A stretch of 64,000 nt of DNA from Anoplopoma fimbria (GCF_027596085.1 NC_072471.1:11459310-11523309); one strand, 5' to 3'; positions 36,851 to 49,652 are shown, counted from the first letter of the stretch. The notes: generated from the sequence alone by a model not told the origin. A program made the numbers and translations.

Positions 36851-39800
36851 AAAAACTAATGAACTGTTATACACCTGTGTCTTTGTTTCACGTAAGTGCA
36901 ATATTTGATCCGGATCTTGGAATAAAAGTACCCCAGCTGTTGAACGTGCCCTTGTACTTTCTGTTTACTAAAGCTTCTACAGAAGTCAAACAAAGACAGC
37001 TGTTGTGACATGTTTGCATGGACTGCCCATTTACCAATTTCAGCAATCGCACTGTATGAACATCCCCTAAACAAAAGCTGAAAAGCTATTTAATGCAATA
37101 AAAGGTCCCTGGCTCTGTAGACATACTGCTGTGAATCTTTAATTGGACTCAAAGAGGATTGGAAACTGTTTTTCTGGCATCAGCGATACCAAGCATTAGG
37201 TCTGCCAGCACAAAACAGAGAGGAAGAGAGAGGATTTGCCAAAGCAGACTAGGAGGTCTTGGTACAGGGAGAGTGCAAATCTGGCAGGGGGCTGATGAGC
37301 CACACAAAACCAAGCCACACAATAGCACAACCTGTCTGTTGTCATTTCTGAATTTAGACAGCACTGTCTGTTACTGGGTATCTAGGGAACATTTCCACAA
37401 TGAACTTCCACAATTTAGCCAATGGACAGGAAAAACCTTTTCTGTGAGAGAATACAATGCTCAGTAAGCAATCAATTCACACTCAGTGCCATACAATACA
37501 GCTAAAAATGATTTCCTTCAGCCTCAAGGTGCACATTCTTTTTGTTCACTAATAGTAAGAGTGCACCTACATCAACCATCAGCCTGACAAAGTACCACCA
37601 CCAGAAAGAGGGATATGTGCAGGAGCTATTCTTCACAGGGTAAACAGGGTCATAAACTATCCATAGAAGGGGCAATTACTTCCTGATCTGACACCGCAAC
37701 CCATTTCAGCCAATCGAACAGCGGGAGGGGCCTCCAACTGTGCTCCTACCGGCTGCTAACCAGGTTAGCTGCGCTGCTAACACAGGCCAGCTCTGCCACG
37801 CCAAATTGGTCTGGAAGATTTAGTGTGGCTCTTTCCAAACCCCGGGAGCCATCTGATGTTGCTCAATAGGCTACTCCGTTATGTGGGACCAGCAGGAGTG
37901 TGGCTAACTAGCTAGCAAGCCAGGGGGCCCTGCCAAATGTATGTGATTTATGGGCCAGTGCAAAGGCTAATGCAGGCTGCTTTGCATATGTCCTGGTTTG
38001 GCTCTTTACTGGCTTCATTTTTAGCTCTCCCACCTTTGGTGCTTATAGTATTCATAGCATTCCCATTAGTGTTGCAACACCGCTGCTAAATGTGTTCTCT
38101 ATTTAAATGTGTTGTTGTGCAAAAACACAGCAACTGGTATATGGATGATTCAGAGAATGGAAATGGGGCATAAAGGGTTGAGAGGATTTGATAAAGAATG
38201 CAATGGGTGCGTGGGAGACGTGGAGAATCACACAGGATGAACCTGCTTTGAGCACCAAGGGCTCCAGCACTATTATTAAATCTATTTATGTGCTCCCACC
38301 ATCACAGGTCCAACCTGACAGCCAGAGAGCGCCTTCTGATCAAATGGAAAGCAGCAAAGGGAATACCTAATACGTAAATAATCAGCTGCATTCCACTGCA
38401 TCATGGGATTTTATCCACTGTATCTGACACATGGGATTCATATCTGCTGTCAGAAACAGAGTGAGTTTATTTGGCAAGAATAGGTACAAGTACTTATTAT
38501 GTCGAATGGACTTTTTATATTTATGCATATTTCATTATTACTGATGCATTAAGCAGCAATTTAATGTTGAAGCACAGCTCATTGGATATAATACTAACTG
38601 TTGTACTAACTATAACTGTTTACATGTTGGACAGTTTATTATATTAAAAAACATTTCATAACCACGTCATACATTTTGTTTTTAAAAATGTGCTAGAAGC
38701 TGTAACTGTCAAATAAATGTAGTGTAGTAGATAAATGCCATTTAAAAAGTAGCATAAATGGAAATACTCAAGTAAAGTATAAGTGTGTCAAAACTATAAG
38801 AACAGTGGCCTAAGATGTCATTTGCCGCTCCTGTCCAGCTCTGAGATGTAGTGTTCGCAAGTCTGCACAGTGTGCTGCATCCCATTGTATGAGCAAAGTG
38901 TCACTGTGCTGATGCATTTTATTTTGATAGCACAGCAGATGCCAGAGTTTAGTTTGCATACGCATCCTTGATCAAGTGAGTCGACCCGATCACCTTTCTT
39001 ATTTACAGTAATGGCCCGAGGGAGTGAAGTCCTTCCTGCACATATCTTAGCACACTAACAGTCAGACCCACCATGAATAAATCCAACCTGATAAAGCAAC
39101 ATATTATCACCAGTACATGTCTTGGATGCACTCAGTCCTCTGTGATACTGGCGTTTCTGTAACCACTATCGCAAGTAACCTTGGGTTTTGTGCCTTGCTC
39201 AGTGGAACCTCACACAGGAGAGGTGCTCTTTTGTCCTATGCTTGATATTTGATTAAGCAAAAGCCTGGTAAGGAGTTCCCTTTCACCATAAATCTGACAG
39301 AGTCACAGTGGCAAAACAAACACACTGTGGATGTTTCTAAGATGCAACATTTCGGGAAAAAATAAAGAAAAACAAAACATTTCCTGTGATACAAAAAGCA
39401 CTGCTGACTGGAGGAAGACTCACTCCCCTGCCAAGGAGGACTCAAATCTCTGCATCTGCTGTGATTGTTTGTAAATGATGGCAACATTGATTTCAGCCTC
39501 ACACAGGGATTCTTCTGTGTCTAGTTATTTGTTTGAAGGGAAGGAGGTAAAATGGGGGAGTTGCTGGTAATGGAGGTGGAACAGGAGAGAGATAGCCTGG
39601 CACATAGGGACTACTGTACAGTATGCACGCAAGCTCCCTTTAAAGCACAAACAAAAGCACACAAATATAAAAAGCCCTTTTCTCTCTTCTCTGAAACACC
39701 ATCACAGAAAATGATGTATATGCTGTCCACATTTTATAGCTAACGAGCAATAGCAGGGTAACTTCAGTGTGGAAAAATCCTGGTTATAAATAATATTGTA

Positions 39801-40975
39801 GTGAAACAAAGTATACCCATTCATAAAGAAAAAAAAAATCTTAATAAGCCGATTTTTGCAGTACTGCAAACCTTTATTGTAAGGAAACTATAGATGACAA
39901 AATGAGTATGTTACACTTCAGATTGGAAATATATAAACACTATATTGGATATGTGATTAGACCGAATTATACTGGAAACATTGGTTAACGGCATGTGGAT
40001 ATACTGCCATCTGCTGATTGAATTCACACATCAGATTTGCTGGATTTGAGCCAGCTCAAAAAGTCATGCGGAGAATAAAAGAAAAATTAGGTTAGGAAAG
40101 TAGAACTTCCTAACCTCTAAATTCTGCTTTGGAGAAATAGCAGTAAAGGTGGATTCATTATTTTCATACAAAAATAAAGGTTTGATAGTTTTTCTTGATA
40201 GATCAGAGATGGACAAGCCCACTGTGTTGATAGGAACATCAGTTAATGTCTGATCAAAAATGGACTGAAACCAATAAGACGATATAGATTTTTGTACTCT
40301 GTTTAATGGTCTTGTAGCCTGACATAAAGATAATTGGCATACATTAATGTGATACATAGCAATTTCTGTCCAACCCCAGCCTCATGGTTAATTCAAAAAT
40401 CACATTTTAACTATCAGAAAACGTCATTGTTCTCAAAGGTAAGTTGTCATTAAAGTGATATGGCTTTCATTGGTGCAGTTTGAACTCATACTTCAATAGT
40501 CTATGCACATGATTCTGGTGAGGATGATTAAAATTAACATTGGACAAGCATCCTCTATACTTGTCACACAGCACCATGAAAAAACAAAAAGAAAATTAAT
40601 GTAGAAAGTTGAAAAAAAGTGTAAACATGATTGTAAAGATTAAGGTTGTTTAAAATATGTGATACACTGTATTTGCCCCAAGAAATAAAATTGATAAGTG
40701 ATATATGGTTATAAAACCACACAGTCACGCATACTTATCTGCTCATTCTGAACCAAATACAGGGATTATCATACAGTTCTTTACATATTATTAATTGCTC
40801 GACCAACCTAGAGACTTATAGTGCTTGTTGTAAATAACATTTCAGTTAAATTCTACCATGGTAAGCTACTGTTTGTCCAGTTCACTTAAATCCAAGCAGG
40901 AAACAGTGATTAAAACATAAAGGAAGTTAAATTAAAGAAGAGGAACAGCACATATTGTAGTATTGATATAACTGT
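36851..40975. other. Intergenic sequence between cntn1 and the zinc-finger locus
   Basis: About 4 kb with no exon, RNA gene or large repeat recognised. A GC-balanced block at 37,660-37,990 rich in GCTAAC/CTAGCTAGC words may be an old repeat. Confidence 0.4.
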
Positions 40976-41376
40976 TTTATTCTGAACACAGTGTGTGGAG
41001 AACCTAGTCATCATCCAACAACAAGCATCTGTCCTGGCTGTTTTGGTTTTGACTTTGAGGTGAAAATCTTGATTCAACACTACATAGACGTAGACATACA
41101 GATTTGACCTATGCAGGAGTCCTGCGCAGTTCAACAGCACTGCTGTGTTGTTCATGTCATGATGAAGTTTGTCCGTAAAAAGTGTTGCAGCCAAGAGCCA
41201 ATGGTTTTCTGTGAGAAACAACTTCCTGTGTCGTGTCGCACCACAACAGATGCATGATGTAGGATCTTGACCAATGACTTTCAGTGCTAAGAGTGTATGG
41301 AGGTGAAGACTCGATCTCTTCTATCCACAAATTGACTTCCCACAGTCTATTATATACATGTCACTTGTGGCAGCAC
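40976..41376 (-). other. cntn1: cntn1 3' untranslated region (predicted)
   Basis: About 400 nt follow the stop before the minus-strand hexamer AATAAA at 40976-40981. The end is inferred; a longer UTR running toward 40,000 cannot be excluded. Confidence 0.45.
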
Positions 41377-41459
41377 TTAAATTTCCAATCCCACAATGCA
41401 TAGCCCCAGCAGCAGCAAAGACGCCAGGCTTAGAGTCGGCGTGATCATTGATGCTTTAC
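41377..41459 (-). CDS. cntn1: cntn1 last exon: GPI-anchor signal
   Basis: After the acceptor tgtttcctcag the frame reads [20 protein letters not shown], then CIVGLEI and TAA at 41377-41379. Small residues for the omega site are followed by a short spacer and a hydrophobic tail with no basic cytoplasmic end, as expected for GPI attachment. This excludes a membrane-spanning L1-family protein. Confidence 0.92.
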
Positions 41460-44400
41460 CTGAGGAAACAGAAAACACTATTAGACAAATGGGCCAAGAG
41501 GACAAAGCATATCTATATGTTTATATTTTAGCCTCACCCTTAATGCTAATCTTCCTGACTGGGCCATCCCCTCCTTCATAACGGCCGCGTACCATCAGCT
41601 CATAGTCTCCAAACTGAGGCATGGGGAAGTCCATGAAGTGCCAGCCAGTGATGTAGACTTTCCCATAGATGTAGCCAGTCTTTCTGAACATGACCTTGAA
41701 GACAAAAGCAGGGGAGATTTTCAACATATCTTCCAAGCAGACCTGGAAATTAGTCTTAGAGCTAATACAAAAAACAAACAGATAATTTGGCTTAATAGAT
41801 AGCAGCTTTGCAAAGCTTTCCACACCCACCTTGTAGTACAGTGGGAAGGAAATATTGCCAAACCAGTCATACTGGATATGATCCCACCACACATACAACC
41901 ACTGTCCTGTCCAGGTAACATAGCGCCACATCCGGGGAGGATCTGGTGGTGCTGTTAATAAAAACAAATGATTTATCAAGACCACATCTATACAATGACT
42001 CTTATTGTAGGTGTTTAATGTCCATAGATTGTTAATAATCAGTCTTACGTGGTCTCTTGGTGAACATCTCACAGTGTTCACCAGGGGGTCCGAGGCCGGC
42101 TCCATTGAAAGCACGGACCTCAATGAGGTAGTGAGAGTCTGGCAGCATGTTCTCCAATCTAGTCTGGTTTTTTGTGGCTGAAACAAATATACGGTTTGCT
42201 CCCGGCTCCGGATCATCGTACTTTCTCCAGTATTTCACCTGGTTAGCAAGAAACAACAAGATTTTTTGTTATTACTACGTAAAGAGAGAAATTTAACAGC
42301 AATAATCAATGTTTTTGTTACGTTGCTAGATGTCTTAGATTGACATGAAGGCCAACATACATTGTGAATTTGGTTGCAAGATTGTTGTTAAAAAAACTTT
42401 TTTAATGAAAACCTGTACAGTATGATACTTCTCAAAGTCAAGGTTAACCCTTTTCAGATCACATCCCTGGTCATATTGTTCACCTATTTAACAATATATG
42501 CAACAACAAAAAAAACTGAAGAAAATCCTTTATTTTCTTAAAAACAAAATATGACGTGTGCTTACATAAGCTAGCACCAACCAAATTCAAGCAATAATAT
42601 AATGACATCCATCCATAAATCAACCTGTAACTTTTAGTGACGAGGGAGGTGTGGGTGGTGCCACAGTCCTGGAAAGGATTTGATTAAATCCCTCAAATAA
42701 CTGTACCCCATTCAGATATTCTGTTTCATTGGGGAATACGTCACAGTGCAGATGCTTAAGACGTCAAAGGTCAAATGCATTAGTGTGTTTAGCTTGCATA
42801 CGTGCATAGTGAGGGCAAAAATAATGGGACCATTCTCTGCTCACTCATTTAACCCTTTTCAGTAGTTTGGAGCATCCAAACAAGTCTTTGAGTTAACCTT
42901 AAGAAATTGTATTATTGATATTGTATTGTTGATTATTGTTGACCAAAATCTCCAGTTAGTGCATGGAACTTTATACAGTAAAAGCTCTTTACCTGGTATC
43001 CCTCAATGTATTGCTGGAGGCCTGTACCAGTGTCGACCACAGGCAACCACCAGACCAGAGCTTCAGTGGAGGACACCGGCCTAGCATAGACATCTGTTGG
43101 AGACTCTACGGGTACTGAAGTCGGACAAATGGATGAGAAAAGAAAATATGTTCGTCAACTCCTCTAAGTTAAGTGTCACCACTTTATTTGCTAAGGGAAT
43201 TTAAGAACCATAAACTGAAACCAAACAAAAACCCAAAACAAAGTCCTCACCATCTCTTGGGTAGTAGATGACCTTGGTGAGGCTGTGCGGTCCCTTTCCT
43301 TTCACATTAAACGACTGGATCTTCACCTGAAACTCTCTGACCTGGAAATCTTCCTCAGTGGGAATGAAGTAGGATTCCCTGTGAACGTACCGCCTGGTCT
43401 CGGGGTCTGAAATGGTCTCGTCCCACCATTCATAAGCATCATGAGGCTTGAATGCCACAATGTAGCCAAACTTTTTGCCGGAGAAATACCAAGGCTCCAC
43501 AGGCTAAGGGGTCAGGAGTGAAAGGAGAAACCTCCTAGTTAGTATACGAGAGGAAGTACTTTTTGTTATTCAAGTCACATGAACTGAGGGCTTACTTACA
43601 GTCCATGTGATGATGATCTCACCATTTCTACCTCCATAACCCGCCACATCAGTGGGAGAAATCTCTGGAGCTGAGTAGATAAAAAGGTTAATGAGGTTTT
43701 GTTTGACCCCACACCTGTTCTGACTAAATGTGTCAGGTATTAGTATTCTCTCCTCACCAGCATCCCAGGTTTTGATCTTGAGGGAGGGGATGCTGGCCTC
43801 TCCGGAGCCGTGCTCATTGGTGGCAATGATCCTGAACTGATACTCCATCCAGGGGTACAGATCTGTCACATCTGCCCTCTCCATATTGCCATCAAGAAAG
43901 GTTGGAGCTAAAGGAGACATGAGTGGCTTGTCAAACTTCATCATGCTGCATTTGCTCTCTCTTGTTCAGATGCAAGTACATTTAAAGCAATCAGATTGCA
44001 TGAGCTCAGAGTGCTGGAGTCGGAGCAAGTAGGCCCCCTACTGGCAGTGATCAGTACTCACAGGTGGTGGCGTCTTTCCAGTCATCTTCATTCAGGGCCC
44101 AGAAGTGTCTGGTCTGAATGGTGTAGGAGAGAATGGGGCTGTTGTGCTCCGCTCCTTTCGTCCACAACAGCTTCACCGACTTGGCCTCAATCTCTTCCAC
44201 CCGGATCACACCAGGAGGCCCAGGAACACCTGGATCAGGGAGGAGAGTCACATGGAGAGAACGTATATATGTTGATGGTAAGCTCTGCTTAGTCTCTGTT
44301 CTACTGTTGCTCAGGATAAGAATATCCACCAAACAACTAAAATGTATTTCAAAATCAAAAATAAGATCTGCATCCATGTTCTTGAGGCAGAACATGCTGG

Positions 44401-47400
44401 GACTGACCTACAACCTTGAGGTCAGCGTATGCAGTATCGCTGTCCACCACTGTCTGAGCCACGCAGGTGTAGCGACCCTCGTGCCAGATCTGGACATTCT
44501 TTATTCTCAGATCCCCGCTGCCATCTTCACTCTGAACAACAGGAAGTGAAAACAATGAGATTAAAGAGGAAGGGAAAGAGTGAGGGCTGGAGACAGGAAC
44601 TATATATCTGCCATTAGCTGACAATACCAGTAAGGTGTCAAGTGATCAATTGTGAGTGTAGGATGTTAAAGGAGACTAGGATGAAACATCACCCTACCAT
44701 AACACGTTCGTAGTGTTGCCACTCGGAGTCAAAGTCGATGACCCTGAAGTCTATGGACCAGATGAATGCGATGTCCAGCATGGGGTCGTATGAAGCAGCG
44801 CACCTCAGAATGATCTCATCACCAACCATTACCTCGGTGTCTTCAGGTGGTTCTGTGATGCTGGTAGCCTCTAAGGAAAGGACATTCCCTGTTAACGTTT
44901 ACTTTGTTTCAATATGTACACATGTAAAATATGCACAAGTTCACAGACCTGTGATGGTGAGATAGCCTGAGCTGTTGGCCTTTCCTCTGTCATTCTCAGC
45001 GACGCAGTTGTACACACCCTCATCGTTGTTGGTGGCGTTGAGGATCTCAAGACTCCCATCAAACATGATGGAAATGCTAAAAGTGAACACATTAAGTTAA
45101 TCTGCTTGCGAGTGCATGGGTGATGCACTCTGTAAGGGAGGGCCTTCTAATGCACTGTTTAATGCTAATGATGACTGACCGCGAATTGTTGAAGAGGAGC
45201 TCTTTGCCCTTTGTCCAGGTGAACTTTGGTCTCGGAGCAGCTCGGGGTTTACACTCGATCACCACACGGGCATCTTTAGCCCCAAGAAGCTGCTTCCTCA
45301 CGGGGTTAAACTCAAATGTAGGAGCACAGGCTGAAGGGTGATTATAAAAGTGTGAATTTGTGATAGTTATTGCTGTCCCATTGTGATAACTACTAGAAAG
45401 ACGGGATTAATATCATTGTGCATCACTTTACATTTTTTGTTTTAACAACTAATGAGTCTTTGACATCGTTTAAAACACAATTGTGCTTTGTAATATTCAA
45501 TATGTCAATGAGAGCATTGTTCCTTGAAAAGACTCACCAATGACTCGCAGCTCAGCGTTGGCGTATTTGATGCCCCAGAAGTTCTCAGCGATACACTGGT
45601 ACATTCCTGAGTCATCAAAAGTGAGACTGGAAAACTTCAATTCCCCCTTCCCATACTGGAAAAACAAACACAACCCAAATCATGAGTTGATACCATGCCC
45701 TTCTCAATTTCTTTAGCGATGGGTGATTAAATGTTTGTTTGTTTTTTTTACCATATATCCATCTTTGTACCAGCGGATGAAAGGGAAGGGCTTCCCTGAT
45801 GCCACACAGCGCATGGTGTGCTCTGAGCCGATATCGATCTGAGTGTTGTTGATGGTTTCTGCCCACTCTGGAGCAGCTGAGCAAACAAAACAAACCCTGA
45901 AATGATTAAATGCTACAAGATATTTCGATGTATGCCTCACCAAAGAACACCACTGGTGGATTCAACTCTGTCTTCACACACAGTCTACACGCTGTTGGTA
46001 AAGGTCACTCCAATGGCATCACTTACACTCCACATACAGCCAGGCCTTGTGCCAGTCCTTTCCTTTGGTGTTGATGGCTTCACAATCATATGCCCCCACA
46101 TCTTCGTACTGTACGTTGTACAGATGAAGCACAGCTCCTGATTCACTGATCTCATGATTTGGCGGGAGGTCTGTGGCGTCCGTCTTCCTCCAAACAATAT
46201 GAGGGATAGGGCTGAAAAGACACACAAAGAGACTGAACCAGTGCCTTTTGTGAAAGCATTTAGCTCGCGTACTTAATTAATTCAGAACACTGAGAGAACA
46301 CAAAATTGAAAACGTACTTTCCCAGAGCAAAGCACTCTAATGTAATATTAGAAGCCAGCATGGCAGTAGTATCTGGGAACTTCACCCTGATGTCTGCTGG
46401 GTATTTTCTCTCCTCACCTGAAGCAGAGAAAGTAAATTATATCCAAAATGATCAATGTCCCAGATCAGAAAGTGACAAGATAGCGTGCATGTCTTTTTCT
46501 GTAATTGTCTTTTTTTAACATATGTTAAGAAGGGGTTTATATTTTTTTCACAGCTATTGTCTGCTAACCATCATCAGGTGGTAAGGGGATGAGGGGGATG
46601 AACTTGGAGAAGACACTCTTCCCAGTGACAGGGCTGGAAACGAAGCAGGAGTAGTTTCCTGCATCCTGAGCTTCCACTTTGGAGATGTACAGGTTCCCCG
46701 TCCTCTGGGAGACAAACCGGCGGCGATCTGTGTACAGGAAAACTGGGAACTCGTTGAAGATCCAGCGATAGGTCACCTCCTCTGAAGAGGAAAAGACAGA
46801 GGAGCAAGTTATCATTGTTATCTTCACAAGACTGTCTTTTCTAATGCATACAGATAGAAATGTACGTACGCGGCCATGCTTTTGGAGGGGCACACAGCAG
46901 AACGGCCCCCTGTCCTTCTTTGACATACACTGGGTCTCTATCCTCTTGGGGAAACTCCTCCACAACTTTATGATGAGGGATAAGGAGAAAAAAATGAAAA
47001 AAATGGGATTTATAAATGATGACAAAATCTCTGACATCCTTGTGTCTTCTGGGACACCAAGAAAAAGTAATTTTTCAAAAGCTGGACCAGGGAAGGTGAA
47101 CTAGATCAGACGAGTACTACTGCCCTGCTGCATCAGCAGGGTTCACATGCTCACATCCAAACTTGACCCTGGCCTCCTTGCTGATGACGGTGCCATAGAT
47201 GTTCCTGGCCACGCAGATGTACGTCCCAGAGTGTTTCTTCTGTCTGGGGTTGTTGATAACCAGGTTCCCCCCCACAAGGCTATAGTGCTCGTCTGGCTGC
47301 TCCATCAGCTTAATTTCCCAGTTATCACGGCGCCACCTAGCAGTGATTCAAGTGATGTAAACCCACATCAAGTCCTTCCACATGACATACACTACTTCTG

Positions 47401-47917
47401 ATATAAACAATGTCTTTTTTACAGTATGTATATACTGTATATAAATCTTCTATTGTGTGAGTTACCTGTATGTAGCAGGGGGGTTTGCTCGTGCCCTGCA
47501 GTTCATGGAGATTCTCCCATCTGGTGAGTCTTCAGTGTAGACAACATCCACCGGCTCCTCCTCAAAGATGGGGCCATATCCAGTAGCGTCATCTGACAAA
47601 TTTTACATAACAATTATCTGACGTACTCATTTAACATCACTCATAGAATGTATGAAGTATGTTCAGCATGCCCTGCATTTGTCCCGTCTCTTTTGGATGA
47701 CTATTTACGAGGAACTCACCTCCAAAAATTCTAGGCTCGTTAAATAGCACCGCCGCTGCAAGGTAGAAAACAGGGTGATGTCAGCTAATGTGTGCAGGGT
47801 TTACACTTGACTTCATTTAAGGGGGTAAAGGGTATTTTTTCAGGCATCACTGTGCCTCTTACCTGTGAGGGGGACTGAGGAGGAGAGGGCCAGGAGCAGT
47901 AAAGCAGTAAAAGCCAT
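41377..47917 (-). CDS. cntn1: Contactin-1-like GPI-anchored neural adhesion protein, complete CDS
   Basis: Contactins are GPI-linked axonal Ig/FN3 proteins that pair in cis with Caspr and L1-family partners. Twenty-three coding exons are seen: 47863-47917, 47720-47755, 47466-47592, 47155-47336, 46870-46965, 46569-46781, 46318-46417, 46027-46211, 45752-45876, 45538-45655, 45180-45330, 44949-45076, 44698-44870, 44408-44531, 44062-44229, 43758-43907, 43600-43670, 43251-43503, 42993-43114, 42049-42238, 41830-41951, 41538-41694 and 41377-41459. Every border is AG/GT and phases close, giving 3,129 nt and about 1,042 residues (human CNTN1 about 1,018). Order: signal peptide, six Ig, four FN3, GPI signal. 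[42 protein letters not shown] and RKYPADI point to contactin-1 rather than contactin-2 to -6. The a/b paralogue is undetermined. Confidence 0.93.
41538..41951 (-). CDS. cntn1: cntn1 exons: FN3 domain 4
   Basis: Exons 41830-41951 and 41538-41694. They read [33 protein letters not shown], then [35 protein letters not shown] and [10 protein letters not shown] second in-frame acceptor 48 nt upstream (exon start 41742) would add 16 residues; the downstream acceptor (ttttgtcttcaag) fits the family better. Confidence 0.88.
42049..43114 (-). CDS. cntn1: cntn1 exons: FN3 domain 3
   Basis: Exons 42993-43114 and 42049-42238, separated by the longest intron inside the coding part (about 750 bp). They read [40 protein letters not shown], then [19 protein letters not shown] and [20 protein letters not shown]. 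The second exon ends KRP in phase 1. Confidence 0.91.
43251..43670 (-). CDS. cntn1: cntn1 exons: FN3 domain 2
   Basis: Exons 43600-43670 (71 nt) and 43251-43503 (253 nt). They read [23 protein letters not shown], then [48 protein letters not shown]. GGGRNxExxITW and FGYIVAFKP are contactin hallmarks. Confidence 0.92.
43758..44229 (-). CDS. cntn1: cntn1 exons: FN3 domain 1
   Basis: Exons 44062-44229 and 43758-43907. They read [48 protein letters not shown], then [20 protein letters not shown] and [20 protein letters not shown]. The linker is longer than in human contactin-1 ([11 protein letters not shown] against a shorter ILSDDWKD). Confidence 0.92.
44408..44870 (-). CDS. cntn1: cntn1 exons: Ig domain 6
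   Basis: Exons 44698-44870 and 44408-44531. They read [57 protein letters not shown], then [18 protein letters not shown] and [17 protein letters not shown]. The C-A-A-S-x-D-P start is typical of contactin Ig6. Confidence 0.92.
44949..45330 (-). CDS. cntn1: cntn1 exons: Ig domain 5
   Basis: Exons 45180-45330 and 44949-45076. They read [38 protein letters not shown], then [20 protein letters not shown] and [19 protein letters not shown]. ECKPxAAPxPKFxWxKG is a contactin signature. Confidence 0.92.
45538..45876 (-). CDS. cntn1: cntn1 exons: Ig domain 4
   Basis: Exons 45752-45876 and 45538-45655. They read [40 protein letters not shown], then [20 protein letters not shown] and [19 protein letters not shown]. 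Ig domains 1-4 of contactins fold back into a horseshoe that carries ligand binding. Confidence 0.92.
46027..46417 (-). CDS. cntn1: cntn1 exons: Ig domain 3
   Basis: Exons 46318-46417 and 46027-46211. They read [30 protein letters not shown], then [20 protein letters not shown] and [20 protein letters not shown]. The conserved Cys-Trp-Cys set and the KGKDxHxA motif of contactin Ig3 are present. Confidence 0.92.
46569..46965 (-). CDS. cntn1: cntn1 exons: Ig domain 2
   Basis: Exons 46870-46965 and 46569-46781. The first gives [20 protein letters not shown] and CAPPKAWP; the second [40 protein letters not shown] and [16 protein letters not shown]. The donor of the first exon is gtacgt. The NEFPVF and KFIPLIP segments are very close to contactin-1. 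Confidence 0.92.
47155..47755 (-). CDS. cntn1: cntn1 exons: mature N-terminus and Ig domain 1
   Basis: Exons 47720-47755 (36 nt), 47466-47592 and 47155-47336. They read [12 protein letters not shown], then [57 protein letters not shown] and [11 protein letters not shown]. The paired cysteines and intervening tryptophan of an Ig fold are present. Confidence 0.92.
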
Positions 47918-48016
47918 GACTGTCAACAAATTGACTTATTGCAGCCACGTGAGATAGGCGGATGGCCAGAGGGACACAAACAAGATGTTGATGGGCAGGA
48001 CATGAACTGGAGTTGG
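47863..48016 (-). CDS. cntn1: cntn1 exon 2: 5' leader, start codon and signal peptide
   Basis: A strong acceptor (tttgtctcttattcag) opens this exon at 48016. The ATG is at 47915-47917 with G at -3 and G at +4. It encodes [18 protein letters not shown], a typical cleavable signal peptide. About 100 nt of leader precede the ATG and contain one upstream ORF. Confidence 0.85.
47923..48003 (-). other. Upstream ORF in the cntn1 leader
   Basis: An ATG at 48001-48003 starts a 26-codon frame that ends in TGA at 47923-47925, five nt before the cntn1 start codon. Its start context is weak (T at -3, T at +4), so leaky scanning is expected. It could dampen or condition translation of contactin. Confidence 0.6.
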
Positions 48017-48292
48017 CTGAATAAGAGACAAAAACGAAAGAGGCTGTCAAAAACAGAATCACTGTTATTTTATTTATAACAACAATCAATCTCAGCTCTT
48101 TGTGTATTATTAAAACACGCATGTGACCCTCAAGATATAAAACCAGACTGATGACTGTGCATGAACTAGCTGGAATCCTCCTGTGCATATAAATAATTCA
48201 GGATGTGAATGACTCAGCAAGACACTGCAAATAGCCATGCGGAGTGCTTGCATATCCACAAGGACATGCACCTGCAGAGACACACTGGTCTG

Positions 48293-48404
<112 letters not shown>

Positions 48405-49627
48405 ACACACACTGTAACACTAGGGCCGTCTAAGAACTAACACAAGGTGGCTCTGCAGCACCCAGACAGTTTCTGCTGCGTCGTCACACATGCTTACACA
48501 TCACTTCCGCAGGATGAAATAGCAGCACTGCTGTGAGTAACTGCAGTTTACCAGACTCTCACAGTCAGTCAGGACATACTGGGAGAGAGAGATATTAAGA
48601 GAGAAAAGATTGGAGGAGGATCATGGGGATATAAAGCAGGATTGATGAAGATGACCAGGATTGGATGAAGTGGGGGAGGGTTAATCCTTGTACTGTGCAC
48701 ACCCGTAAAGCTCCCAGTGAGGGAGAAAGAACGCTTGGTTATCAAATACAGTAGGCGTTTCAATTCGGGAATCACTGATCAAACAGGCCAAGTCAGTTTC
48801 GGCACAGAACGGACTTTATTAAATGGATTGGGTGTTGGACCATGATGGGACTGATGCTTATTAAATATACTTTCTTTGTCGAAGGCATTACAAAATACAT
48901 TGGCAAATGCTATTTTTGACAAGGCAGCAAACCATGGCCTCATGTCATGTTACATAAAAATGACTCCAATGAACTCTACACAGTCAGATCAATAGATTTT
49001 AAATTATGAAAAAAGACTGTACTGGTGTATGAGTTCAGCATTGAAAGTATCTGTTTTAGTACAGAGAAAGTTGCATTAGCTAGACGCCTAATGTAAATCG
49101 CATAATTTAAGATAGTTTATAATGTAAATGCAGGCTTGTCAATTTTTTCAATTTAGGACAAAAATACATGCACTGGCTGGAGGATTATGCTTACCCCAAA
49201 ATACATCACAGACATTGGAACTAAACCTTCCCTACAGTGAGCTTAGAGCTCTGGCTTCATCTCAGAATAATTTTCCTATAACGTCACAGGCCAAGAGGAT
49301 GTGTTCAGGGACAGCACATCAAGAGGAAATCAGGAAAACAGCAATCTGCAGTTAGAAATGTTTAGATTTGTACATCTAAAATTCGGGAAAATAAATGTCA
49401 TATTGCGATATGATTTTGAGGAAAGTACGAATGTGTTTTTTAGGTAAGTTGTTAGGGTAAATATTGTGACCATCTACAGTAGCCAACATCTGAATTATCA
49501 TATACAGTAAACTAGCAGCTAGGCAGTCTCACAGTTCATTGCTGAGTCATTCTGGGAGTGAGAAGGAGAATAAGACGGCACAATGCAGAGAGGAAAAAGG
49601 GCCAGGCAGCCACCGGAAATAGAGAGG

Positions 49628-49652
49628 AGAGAGAGAGAGAGAGAGAGAGAGC
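49628..49652. repeat. (GA)n microsatellite
   Basis: Short pure AG array in the cntn1 5' intron. Confidence 0.85.
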
